Source: Lytechinus pictus (lineage: Eukaryota; Echinodermata; Echinoidea; Temnopleuroida; Toxopneustidae). From it: a DNA stretch of 64,000 nt. Both the position numbers and the translations under genes were made by a program. Shown here piece by piece: positions 44,001 to 54,424 of the stretch (position 1 is its first letter; every line of letters begins with the position of its first letter). The stretch covers positions 18,431,701 to 18,495,700 of the forward strand of contig NC_087252.1 in assembly GCF_037042905.1 (NCBI RefSeq), in the 5' to 3' direction. The notes under the pieces are model-generated. The model was not told where the DNA came from. It searched no databases and saw nothing but the letters and a program-made list of their open reading frames with translations.

Positions 44001-47000
44001 ATAATCAACTATTGTATGGCATTTAATAAAAGGAATAAACTTTGAATAGAATACTGAATTGTTTGACTTTTTAGCCTTTGAAAACACAATGTGTAGCTTA
44101 TGGTACCTCCATCATGCATTCATTTGGCCTATTGAACATGCAACCTCCAATATTGATGGTTCATTCTTGAGTCCAACTCACCTGCCATAGGCATATTCTG
44201 CAAGATGAATTCAACCTTCTCATCTAGTTCATTATCATCAATTCGACTATATAGACTCCTCAAGGAGATGCCATGTTCCTGGAGACGCCTTTTTATGGTC
44301 CTTTCACTGACGTTAAAACATTTGGAAATGTCTTTCACATTACAGTGCAAGTCTCCTGCAAAGTATTATAAAAAACAAAAAGGAAATAATTGATAAAAAT
44401 GAAGAATTCTTGGGCATGTATGCAATCACAAATTTTCAATGTATTTTAAAGGTGGATGGAAACCAGAGAAAATTGGGTTGGAAGAACTCATGTATGCAGA
44501 CAAATTGAATTACACACAGGGTGGTCAAGCAGCACAAGGTTATATCATAACCTTGTGCATTGTGATTGTATGAGTAACTTAACTAGAGGCAGATAAGGTG
44601 CTAGTGTGCTTTCGCACTGGACGATGATAGAGAACTAATTTACTTTTTATTTTAGCTCAATTTTAGTCCACATTTATTCACCATTTCTCATCAATCCATA
44701 TAATATGGATTGATGAGAAATGGTGAATATGGCATATTACATGTACCTGAATTTCATCCACATCACGCATCAGAAACCGCTGCATTTCGACTTCGATCTA
44801 AACGCCGTCGTAACTCCAAGTTCTTGGTAAGACTTAGCTTTCGCTGTACTAGACAGTATTTCAATATGGACTGAAGTAGCTACCACAATTAAGTAAGAAC
44901 ATGCGGCGGTGTCCACCTGTGCATTGCCCCGCATGTTCTTTCTTATAAATTCTGGTAGCTAACTAACTCTCCTAGCTAACTGGGCATTGTGGCGTGTGCC
45001 TTTAATCCAAACTGCATTGCTGGGAAAGTTACGATTTGATGCAGAGGTTCGAGGTTTGAGCCCTGGTCACGTCTATCGAATGGTGACGTTAAAGGTTGGT
45101 CCCAGACGTAAATAATCATAGCTGATTGGTACACGTCTGTATAAACTCAAATCACACACACACACACTTCAGTCCATATCGAAACCTTCAGCTAAGGGCA
45201 AATTGGCGAAGTCTTACCGAGAACTTGGCAGTTACGACGACAGTGAGATCAAAGTAAAAATGCAGCAGTTTCCGATGCTCCGTGTGGATGAAATTCAGGT
45301 TATCATCGTCCGGTGCGAAAGCACACTAGCGCTGCAGATAATTGGTCAATGTTGTGATGACAGAATATAGTGATAGGCCTACTGAATATGATATACTTCT
45401 ATTTCTAACCATGCTCCCATACGAAAAATGGTACCTACCACTCATACAATTAATGCACAAGGTTATGAATAACCTTGTGCTGCTCTAGTAATACTAATAC
45501 CCTGTGTGTACAGAAACTACAGTAGGCAGCACACAACCAAGGCAATACTAAAAAAAAAAAATATGATTACTGTAACAAAAAAAACATGAATGATCTGCTT
45601 TCATTTATATCTTGGGTGTTGTGTTGTTTTTTATTCACCAAGATAGCTAAGCCTAAGCCTAAGATCTTAAATTTTGAGCATATTTTTGTGAGGCCCTCTA
45701 CTAGTGTATTGACTTGGTTTAAACCACTCACACCAGTGCGAGGTTAGTATTAGTATTAACCTCGCACAAAGAACAGCATTTGGCAGTGAATTTCTAACTA
45801 GTGGGTCGCATGTGCTGCGACGCCACTTCTGGCGTCCACAACACACGACTTCTATGGCTTGATTTTTCTGTGCGCGATGGCATGTAATGGACCCTTGAGT
45901 GGGTTTTTACCAATTCCATTATACTTTAGGCTAGAGGGCCATGCAAGAATGTGCTCAGAATTCAAAATTTGAGCGTTCTTGTGAATAAAAAAACAACCCG
46001 ACAGCCAAGGCAAGATAATAATAAAAGACACAAGATCTAGATCTAATTCATGGATGAGATTTTTTGTTTTTGTGACAATAATCATATTTATATAACACTC
46101 GTTTTTACTATGTGTTGTGTCAGTGTGTAGTGCTAAGTTTCTTTCAGTACACATGAAAAGGTGGTTACACAGTACAACTAAAAAAGTTACAAGTACTGGT
46201 AAGTGGTACCCACAATGACCTAGATCTAGGCTTAGACTAGTCTTAGATTTACATAATCATGATAATAGTTAATACATGTAGTCGTAGAAGGGGCCGCGGA
46301 ACGGTTTTCAAAGTGGGGGGGCTGACTATGCCAAAAATCACAATCGTATGGTCATTTTTACGTTTTTGTACATCATGGTTTTGGAAAAAAGTGGGGGGGG
46401 GCCTGCTTAGTAATACTATAGTACAGGTCTAATGAAATGTTAGTACTTGTTAACATGTAGTGTATGTATGGTAGGGGGTCCTAAAGCTGCGCGGGTCCTA
46501 AAGCTACGCACCACTCATCGCGCACGCAGTTTTTATGGCAAATGCGCACTCTGTGTGTGGAACTGTGACTGCAGAGTGACGAACGATTCCTACATGTATT
46601 CAATTTTTTCTACAGAGGCTGCAGTAAATCTCTAAATGCAGAGAAAACCAATAACTGTTTCGGAATTTTGGAGTTATATTCGCTTAAATTTCATTTTATC
46701 CTATGATAATATGAATATATTTTAGAAATTGAGGCACAGGAAATACTATTTTTTTGCATGATAAATCGAGTGCGTAGCTTTAGGACCCCTTCTACATCGG
46801 GTGGCGAACATGGCGAAATCAAGAGGTGTTCGGAAAACACGGCGGGATTTTCGTATTAGTGAGTTTTGCGATATTTTCTTCTTGGTTAATGATCTTTAGA
46901 ATGTTTGCCACAAATTAGTGAAAGATATTTGTTGAAATATTAAAATTGGGATAGTTTTTATTGTTTGAAAACAAAGTGCGTAGCTTTAGGTCCCCCCATC

Positions 47001-47421
47001 ATACCCAGTCTTAGTTAGATAGGCCCACATTATTGAGGTTAATTAATGTCTTGAATTTAAGGGGTAGGGGTCTAACGTTAGACCTACCTGCAAAGAAACG
47101 GAGTTGATCCGCTGATATCAGGAATTTAGGCCTCCCTACACCACCTTCAGCTGAAGTTGTTTCAGGTTGATACATGGACCTTGCATCTGGTCTATCAACA
47201 GCTGCATCCACAGCCTTGTCAAAGATTTGTTTGGAACGGAGCAATGCCGATGACACGCCATCAAAATTTATCATGTAGTCACGATATTCCAATACATCTT
47301 TGAAAAGGCTATCGAGTTTGTACTGAATGGAATCGAAACAAATGCTGCCTGCATCAGCTTCTACATACGATATAAGTGCCGCAACACGTATTCTTATATT
47401 ATCGTTGATTCGTAACTCCAT
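39659..47421 (-). CDS. Integrase-core (DDE) gene, five exons, 496 aa
   Basis: Join on the minus strand: 47088-47421, 44182-44355, 43002-43194, 42113-42662, 39659-39898. All junctions are AG/GT and phases chain without a stop. Exon 1 is a helical N terminus ending [17 protein letters not shown]. Exon 2 holds a helix-turn-helix ([19 protein letters not shown]). Exons 3-4 hold the integrase core: Asp227 in LWHIDGHH, Asp284 in VRSDHGGEN, Glu321 in RIERLW, all catalytic positions present. Exon 5 is an acidic C-terminal tail. The same architecture occurs in many predicted 'integrase core domain' proteins of fish, corals and urchins. Four introns, no gag/RT neighbours and no flanking terminal repeats argue for a host-resident (possibly domesticated) gene, but a multi-exon DNA transposon is possible. 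The ATG at 47421 is preferred over 47529 because the extra residues look like translated 5' leader. Confidence 0.85.
39899..42112 (-). other. Intron 4 of integrase-core gene
   Basis: Contains a C-run (about 40417-40438), a G-run (40566-40577) and a (TA)n tract at 41032-41091. No internal gene is supported. Confidence 0.6.
41032..41091. repeat. (TA)n microsatellite
   Basis: About 60 bases of alternating T and A with one interruption (TATT) near the middle. Confidence 0.95.
42113..42662 (-). CDS. Integrase-core gene exon 4 (catalytic core)
   Basis: Acceptor CTTCACACTTAG, donor GTATGT. It encodes [45 protein letters not shown] and [12 protein letters not shown], with the second Asp and the Glu of the DDE triad. 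Confidence 0.95.
43002..43194 (-). CDS. Integrase-core gene exon 3
   Basis: Acceptor TTTGGTTTAAG (weak pyrimidines), donor GTGAGG. It encodes [19 protein letters not shown] through [13 protein letters not shown], with the first catalytic Asp. The opposite-strand ORF here is its shadow. Confidence 0.85.
43455..43785. mobile_element. MITE-like segment with GCCGTAACTAGG ends
   Basis: GGCCGTAACTAGG on the left is inverted against CCTAGTTACGGGC on the right, both next to C-runs. The inside repeats CTGACAAGCAAAAA and TCTCTCCTTTTTCAAT. It lies in intron 2 of the integrase-core gene. Confidence 0.55.
44182..44355 (-). CDS. Integrase-core gene exon 2 (HTH)
   Basis: Acceptor TACTTTGCAG, donor GTGAGT. 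It encodes [20 protein letters not shown] and the following KRRLQEHG, a helix-turn-helix likely to bind DNA, then an acidic linker. Confidence 0.9.
44676..44728. repeat. Perfect 53-bp palindrome
   Basis: 26-bp arms (ATTCACCATTTCTCATCAAT..., and its exact complement) around a single A. It sits inside the foldback element. Confidence 0.95.
44980..45168 (+). mobile_element. tRNA-derived SINE-like insertion
   Basis: A GTGGCGTGTGCC block, then a B-box-like GGTTCGAGGTT at 45046-45056, a short non-tRNA body and a (CA)n end at 45153-45166. It is nested between the foldback arms. Confidence 0.45.
45736..45767. repeat. Small palindrome, GTGCGAGGTTA arms
   Basis: GTGCGAGGTTA and TAACCTCGCAC surround GTATTAGTAT. 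The same 'ctaatactaacctcgc' word recurs at 51347-51366 and 63229-63245. Confidence 0.8.
46473..46997. mobile_element. Nested MITE with GGGGGTCCTAAAGCTACGCA ends
   Basis: GGGGGTCCTAAAGCTGCGC (46474) pairs with GCGTAGCTTTAGGTCCCCCC (46978). A second inner pair is GGTCCTAAAGCTACGCA (46494) and TGCGTAGCTTTAGGACCCC (46771). It lies in intron 1 of the integrase-core gene. Confidence 0.75.
47088..47421 (-). CDS. Integrase-core gene exon 1
   Basis: ATG at 47421; donor GTAGGT. It encodes [20 protein letters not shown] through [19 protein letters not shown] content rises here and upstream (47430-47590), fitting a promoter-proximal exon. Confidence 0.8.
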
Positions 47422-47599
47422 ATTAGCTCGAGGAAGATTTGTAGCAGCAAGTGTAACGCGAACGGTCGAACAGGCTAGGCTAGCTAGGCGGAACCGGCAG
47501 CGGTCAGCGGGGCGTGATAGCAGTAGCACCAGTGCTGACTAGTGCAGGGTTGCTGGCGCAGGACGCGACGGCGTGATCGACGATCAGAAGTGCTGCTTT

Positions 47600-48450
47600 T
47601 ATTCACGCCCTCTCTTGTCCTTTTATTGTCAGTTTGTTTGAGTTTTTGACCTTATTTCTGCTGTTTTCTCTAACTCCGTAGTTGTCCTTATTTCTGAAGC
47701 TTTCAGTTTACGATTCCGTGGTTGTATTGTTTCTCCGGTTATCTGTATCTGCACGCCCTCTCTTGTCCTTTTATTGTCAGTTTGTTTGAGTTTTTGACCT
47801 TATTTTTGCCGTTTTCTTTAACTCCGTAGATAGAATTATTTCCAAAGCTTTCTTTATAATTCCGTGTTTGTCCTTGTATCTCCGGTTATCTGTATCTACA
47901 CAGCCTTCTTTAATTCTGTAGATGTCCTAATTTCTGCAGTTATCTTTATCTCCGAAGCTTTGCTTAATTCTGTGTTTGTCCTCATGTCTGCATTTCTTTT
48001 AATTTCGAAGTTTTCTTTAATTATGTGGTACGTTTTTCTTATATTTCCGCAGATATCCCCGCAGATATATCTCTATTTCCGAAGTTGCCTTTATTTCTGT
48101 TGTAGTTTTTAGGTCTCTGAAGTTTTCTTTAGTTCTGAGGTTGTCTATATTTATGAGGTTGTCTTTATTTCTCTGGCTGTCTATATTTCTGAAAATGTCT
48201 TTATTTCTGTGGAGTCTATTTTTCCTCAAGTTGTCTTTATTTCTGCGGTTGTCTATATTTCTGAAGTTGTATTTAATTCTGTGGATGTCTTTACGTTTCT
48301 CAAACTTTCTCTTTTTCTGTATATGAACATATATTTATGTGATTGTGTTCAATTATATGGATATTTCTGTATTTTTTTATCACTTATTATTTTTTGAGAT
48401 TGTCTTGTTTTTGTGTTTGTCCTTATTTCTGAAATTTCTTTATTTTTAGA
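47600..48450. repeat. Degenerate ~20-bp minisatellite, TTTATTTCTGNNGTTGTC
   Basis: Roughly 35-40 diverged units of 'gtctttatttctgaagtt'. A segment of about 55 bp (CGCCCTCTCTTGTCCTTTTA...) is directly duplicated at 47606 and 47754. It lies upstream of the integrase-core gene. Confidence 0.8.
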
Positions 48451-48538
48451 TATAATATTTCTTCATTTTAGTTTATTTTTAAGAGTGTATATATATTTCT
48501 CGAACTGTTAATTTTGGCCCTTTTGGCCGCCCATACTA

Positions 48539-48825
48539 ATGAACTCTATTAAAGACAAGATCGAGAGAAAGTTCAAAGATCTTAACACTTACAAGGAACG
48601 GAAACTCAAGCGGAAACTCTTTGTAAAGACATCAAGAACTTAATTGGAAGCTATAAAGTTGGACAAAAGACGACTAATCACAACACGAAACAAAAGGTCA
48701 ACAGAAGATACAACAGAAAGAAATACAAAACACGGAGAAGACAACACATAAACAATACAGCCTCCAGCCATGCGTCATCTTCAAAAGAAGACCAGAGTCA
48801 ACCCTCAACGATAATACCCAGGTAA
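48539..48825 (+). pseudogene. Basic ORF remnant of unknown origin
   Basis: An ATG frame (MNSIKDKIERKFKDLNTYKE..., 34 codons) stops at 48641. An overlapping frame from 48631 continues with GSYKVGQKTTNHNTKQKVNR and a very Lys/Arg-rich run to 48825. Purine richness and codon composition differ from the flanks. It resembles the basic tail of a retroelement ORF1, but I cannot name it. A frameshift or an intron would be needed to join the parts. Confidence 0.3.
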
Positions 48826-48829
48826 CAAG

Positions 48830-50420
48830 CCAACGTTGGCTCCACGTTGGAAACTTGAAAGTCGTTGGACGTTGGGAAAACTTGATGGATTAACGTTGAA
48901 TCGACGTTGGAAACTAGTTTGATGGAAAGATGATGGACAATCAACAATGACACGACGTTGGCAACGTTGGAAACTTGTTAGTCGGAGAGTTGTTGGACAG
49001 TCGACAATGTCACAACGTTGGAAACACGTTTGATTGGATAGTTGTTGAACAGCCAGCAAAGGCACAACGTTGGCAACGTTGGAAACTAGTTCGCTGGAAA
49101 GTTGTTGAACAACCGACAATGGCACAACGTTGACAAAGTTGGAAACTAGTTTGTTGGAGATTTGTTGGACGGTCGACAATGGCACAACGTTGGAAACTAG
49201 TAAGTTGGAGAGTTGTTGGACAGTCGACAATGTCACAACGTTGGAGACACGTTTGATTGGATAGTTGTTGACAGCCAGCAAAGACACAACGTTGGCAACG
49301 TTGGAAACTAGTTCGCTGGAAAGTTGTTGAACAACCGACAATGGCACAACGTTGACAAAGTTGGAAACTAGTTTGTTGGAGATTTGTTGGACGGTCGACA
49401 ATGGCACAACGTTGGAGACTAGTAAGTTGGAGAGTTGTTGGACAGTCGACAATGTCACAACGTTGGAGACACGTTTGATTGGATAGTTGTTGACAGCCAG
49501 CAAAGACACAACGTTGGCAACGTTGGAAACTAGTTCGCTGGAAAGTTGTTGAACAATCAACAATGACACGACGTTGGCAACGTTGGAAACTTGTTAGTTG
49601 GAGAGTTGTTGGACAGTCGACAATGGCACAACGATGGAAATTAGTAGGTTGGAGATTAGTTGGATAGTCAACGATGACACAAGGTTGGCAACGTTGGAAA
49701 CTAGTTCGATGGAAAGTTGTTATGAACAACCAACTATGGCACAACGTTGTCAAAGCTAGAAACTAGTTCGATGGAGATTTGTTGGATAGTCGACGATGGC
49801 ACAACGTTGGAAACTGGTAGATTGGAGATTAGTTAGATAGTATACAATGACACAACGTTGATAAAGCTGGAAACTAGTTAGATGGAAAGTTGTTGAACAA
49901 CTGACACTGGCACAACGTTGGAAACTGGTAGATTGGAGATCAGTAGGATAGTCGACGATGACACAACGTTGGCAACGTTGGAAAGTTGTTGAACAACAGA
50001 CAATGGCACAACATTGGAAACTAGTGTGTTGGAGATTTGTTGGACAGCCAACAACGTCACAACGTTGGAAACGCGTGTTTGATTGGATAGGTGTTGAACA
50101 GCCAACAAAGGCACAGCGTTGACTACGTCGGAAACTAGTTCGATGGAGAGTTGCTGAACAACCGACAAAGGAACAACGTTGGAAACTATTTTCTTGGAGA
50201 TTTGTTGGACAGTCGACAATGGCACAACGTTGACAAAGTTGGAAACTAGTTTGATGGAGAGTTGTTGAACAACGGACAATGGCACAACGTGGACAGCGTA
50301 ATTGGAATAGTTTATTGGACAGTTAACATTGACACAATGTTGGAAACTATAGTTTGTTGGATATTTGTTTGACAGTCAACATAATATCCTGGCATAATAT
50401 ACACAGTGTTGAGAACGTTA
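48830..50420. repeat. ACAACGTTGGAAACTAGT minisatellite, 51-60 bp units with 222-bp higher order
   Basis: About 28 units of 'gcacaacgttggaaactagt..gttgttggacagtcgacaat'. Some units carry an extra 'ggcaacgtt'. A four-unit block repeats with a 222-bp period (TTGGAAACTAG at 49190 against TTGGAGACTAG at 49412). Both periods are multiples of three, which keeps long antisense frames open. Units decay toward 50290-50420. Confidence 0.92.
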
Positions 50421-50528
50421 GAAACTGGTTCATTGGAGAATTGATAATTGATAAAGTTGGCGGAGTACAGCAAGTCTGCATATGCCGACTTAACCCAAGA
50501 CAAGACAAGACTACTGGCATAATTTCCA

Positions 50529-50548
50529 ATGGGGCCAAGGGGGGGGGG
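50529..50548. other. G-run at the end of the minisatellite region
   Basis: AAGGGGGGGGGGTCGATCAA marks a G10 tract. Around it 50550-51340 carries no supported gene. Confidence 0.5.
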
Positions 50549-51338
50549 GTCGATCAAGTAAGTTTGCTTGTCTATCCATGTCACCCTTGGTATCCCCCAG
50601 CAATAAGGGGAAAAGAAATCGAGAGAGAAGGAAAATAATGGGAAGGGAAAGAGGAACTAAAACTAAGTCTAAGGGGAAAACAAAAATAAAGATGGGGTAG
50701 AATAGAGAGGCTGCATGCACCTGGGGATGCAAATGTGTCGATTAATATAGAAAATAAAGAAGAAAAACAAGAAAAAAAATGTAGTTCAAGACCAGAATTT
50801 CCAGAAACGCCCTCGTCGATCCTTTGCAGCTGGCAAGGCCTTTCACAGTAAGTACGAGATATGTCATAGGCCTACCGTCACATAACTAGAAGAAATTGAA
50901 GAAGGAAATACAAGCATCAAATGTGCCTATTTAAAAATACCATACTATTCTGATGCGCAGAATTAGTCGCGACGTCGGACTCCTTCTGTCATGTCTGTGT
51001 AGTCTGCTTCCTTCAATTTTGAACTTGAAGAATCTGGCAGAATTTGGACTGGATAGTGGATATAGATAAGTAAATTCCAGAATATCTAGTGATCTGGAAC
51101 AGTACTTATAAGCTGTATATTTAGGACCTACAATCTACAGTTGAATTTTCTTTGCACTTGCAGATAATCGGTAACTGCAACCATTGATCCCCTCCGAAAG
51201 ATCCCGGAGTCAGCTTCTGTGTGCGTACAGTCCGACGCAAGTATATTCGTGTACTGTAAGTAGTAGTAAAGTAGTACTTAACACCAGTCACTGCACAGTA
51301 TAACATACTAAATTACTAACTAACCTCGTAATTAGCTT

Positions 51339-51510
51339 GTGTGAGTGACTAATACTAACCTCGCAATACGTGTGAGTGGGAACGAGTATGCGATACCAAT
51401 GGCAAGGCAACAGTCATTGGATGATTTTCAAAATTCAAGTACGTACAGTGTTGAAATCTGGTGTTGGTGTAACCCACCCTTACAAAAAATTCCTGTAGTA
51501 CTCTGTGATA
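51339..51510. repeat. Repeat family tip 'actaatactaacctcgcaatacgtgtgagtg'
   Basis: The word at 51347-51376 recurs at 63229-63258 and, as a palindrome, at 45736-45767. 'cccttacaaaaaattcctg' near 51477 is inverted against CAGGAATTTTTTGTAAGGG at 63202-63220. Confidence 0.65.
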
Positions 51511-51519
51511 TGTACTGCA

Positions 51520-52500
51520 GGAAGTATCGCAGGAAAGTACTGCAGGAATTACGTGCACGTAATTTGGGACGGTACTACAGAAATGTACAACAGGAGTACA
51601 ACAGGCCCGTGTCCTGTGATACTTCCTGTGGTAATAACCGCATAAGTATGGCAGGAAGTATGACAGGACACGATCACCACAACCGCTACAACCGCTACAA
51701 CCACTACCACACTACTATTAGTACTACAGGACAGTATCACAGGATAGTATCACAGGATAGTATCACATGATAGTATGACAGGACAGTATGACAGGATAGT
51801 ATGACAGGACAGTATGACAGGACAGTACTACAGGAATACCGCAGACCAGTATCACAGGGAAGTACTACAGAACAGTATCGCAGGACAGTACTACAGGAGT
51901 ACCGCAGGCTTCTGGTACTGTGTCCTGTAATACTGTCCTGTGATACTGGTCTGGTATTCCTGTAGTACTGTCCTGTGATACTGGTCTGGTATTCCTGTAG
52001 TACTGTCCTGTGATACTGGTCTGGTATTCCTGTAGTACTGTCCTGTGATACTGGTCTGGTATTCCTGTAGTACTGTCCTGTGATACTGGTCTGGTATTCC
52101 TGTAGTACTGTCCTGTGATACTATCCTGTGGTGATAAATAGTATCACAGGACAGTATGACAGGACAGTACTTTAGGAATTCCGCAGACCAGTATCACAGG
52201 AAAGTACTACAGAACAGTACTACAGGACAGTACTGCAGGAATACCAAGAGACCTTACCGCAGGACAATTCCTGCAGTACTGTCCTGTGGTATTCCTGTGA
52301 TACTGATCTTTGATATCTTCTGTGGCATTATTGGTCTCATCCTGCAGCCTTCTTGTGATACTTTACTGTGGTAATCCTGCAGGGGTATTCTTGTTGATTT
52401 CCTGTGACAATCCTATGGTATTGTCCTGTAGTAGTCTGTGCGATTTTCTCACGACACCGTCCTGCACTGGTTTGTTAGGCGTAGTAGTTTGTAAGAATTT
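51520..52500. repeat. Inverted CAGGACAGTA minisatellite (foldback array)
   Basis: 51520-51905 is built of ACAGGACAGTATGACAGGA-type units. 51915-52130 is their reverse complement as five 35-bp units (TCCTGTGATACTGGTCTGGT...). 52140-52260 turns back to the first orientation, and 52265-52500 is decayed complement. The whole can fold into long hairpins. Confidence 0.88.
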
Positions 52501-52848
52501 CCTGTGATCCAGCACAACAACTTTGACATCTTGACTAATGAAAAGAGGCGTGAAAAAACCCACAAATTTGCAAAGACGTTAAAAGCATATTCACATACCT
52601 TTATTATGTATGAGCTGTACTATGCACAGTATAGAACATCTTTGATATCATAAATGACTGCTAGAATAATGCAGTAACATTTCATCTTTAGGATAAGACA
52701 TGTACAAAGATTTATATCCATGAACATTGAGATGCCACATGAACTACTTTCACTATTCATACATTGCTGCCATTTTGAGATCACATAAAGAAAGCTAGAT
52801 TCGACCCAGAATCCTTCCCTCTAACACAACAATAAGCGATTATTATTA

Positions 52849-53021
52849 ATACCTTGGTCACATTCCTTGACCGGTTGCCTTACGGCGAGACAAAATCAGC
52901 AGTTTTAGGTATTCCTGTACAAACCACCCACGTGTAGCTGGTAGTAGCTGGTACAAGGATGATTAAGACTGTTAATTTTGACTCGACGTAAGGCCACGAG
53001 CCGGCGAATGTAACCAAGGCT
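52849..53021. mobile_element. Hairpin MITE (about 53-bp arms)
   Basis: CCTTGGTCACATTCCTTGAC and GCCTTACGGCGAGACAAAAT on the left are inverted against ATTTTGACTCGACGTAAGGC and GAATGTAACCAAGG on the right, with a spacer of about 65 bp. Confidence 0.75.
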
Positions 53022-53494
53022 TAACCAGTATTATGGTTGCAAAAAAAACTGTAATAGCTGAGCAATTGCATTTTCCCCTTCTTGTCAACACCCGATTGGC
53101 TTAATACTAAAAGCAGAACATCCTTTACTCAACCATGTTATGAAACAATGGATAACCACTTCTGCATGTACAGATAATGCATGGTGCACATACAGTAAGG
53201 GATGAAATCATGATGTGTTGATCACCAGTATAAACTTAAAGTACATGAACGTAATCATAATCACTTCATTTTGCTCAGAATTCACTTAAGTCCATAAATA
53301 CTAAAAGATATTTTTGAATGAATTTCACATGATTTAGAACGTTCACCATAGGTTAGAAAAAATATTTACATAAGATTACTTTGCCAAAACGTAGATCAAA
53401 TCTATTGAGACATTAACCTTTTTGACATTGAATAGGCATATCATTTTACACAGTCTTCTTGTCTAAGAATTGCTCCAACTACGTATTGAAGGGT

Positions 53495-53985
53495 TATATA
53501 TGAATGTAAGCATGAGCCCATCATAAACACGAAATTGCGGCATGTAATTTGATTTGCTACATGTCATAATTGATAACTAAATGACGTTCAATACTTGATG
53601 TTGCTACATAAAATAATTAAGGTCATGTGGCAATGTGAATTCATACCTACTCGAGTCATTTAGTAATTTCAATTAGTATATGACCTAATTAATTATGACA
53701 TATAGCTCAAAATTGACTTGAATAATTATGACCAATTTGATTGACCTCAATTATTTGAAGTAGCAACATCAATTATTTAACATAAGCACTCTCAATCGAG
53801 GTGGAGTAACTCTTCTTTAGGTCATGTTACTATTCGAATTGGAACATGTCATTGTTTAGGTCATGCAGCAATTCAAATTACTTGCTCAAGTAAACAATTA
53901 CAATTGTAATATCACGCAAAATGAATTAGCTGTACATGACATAATTCTGTTCTTTGATGGGCTTATGCTTCCATATATTAAGTAA
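53495..53985. repeat. AT-rich imperfect inverted repeat
   Basis: GTAAGCATGAGCCCATCA at the left matches the complement of TGATGGGCTTATGCTTCC at the right. The inside is built of 'caattatt' and 'ggtcatg' words. An old MITE. Confidence 0.5.
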
Positions 53986-54424
53986 ATGGCTTTAATTCTT
54001 AATGATTATCCAAAAATTCATATACATAAAATAAACCAATATGAAGAGCATCATATCCAAAGTGATCACCAGTTCACCCAATGTTACAGTACAAAAATAA
54101 AAAGCTGATTTTCTTATGTACTTTCACACATGTTATACATGTGCACTGTATGTCACTTGACCCTGGCAGACAATAGAATTGACAAGCAGTGAGTCCTACA
54201 TGTACATGTAGCTGCCTGGTTTGCATACTTTAATGTTATATGAATTTCAATCATGGCCATGTGCTGTTTATACACTAACTGGAGGGATCTTGTCATAATG
54301 TTATGTCAATTAAAAACTGAATAAAATCCCAATTATCCTGAATAGCTAGACTAGCCCCCTTGCAATGGACATTGTAATCTTGTTTTCTTTTACCTTTCAT
54401 TATTTTTGAAAATTTTCATACAAC

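Larger units (their letters stand above)
44511..45510. mobile_element. 1-kb foldback transposon in intron 1
   Basis: Ends CACACAGGG ... CCCTGTGTG are flanked by TA on both sides. Arms pair over most of the length: GCACAAGGTTAT hairpins at 44532-44558 and 45455-45480, GTGTGCTTTCGCAC segments, and GTAACTCCAAGTTCTTGGT against ACCGAGAACTTGGCAGTTAC. No transposase is present. A TA target suggests a mariner-type helper (inference). Confidence 0.75.

Noticed and set aside
48805-50285. Three long minus-strand ORFs (254, 247, 135 codons)
   Set aside because: Open because minisatellite periods are multiples of three; two frames are open at once, which argues against selection for coding.
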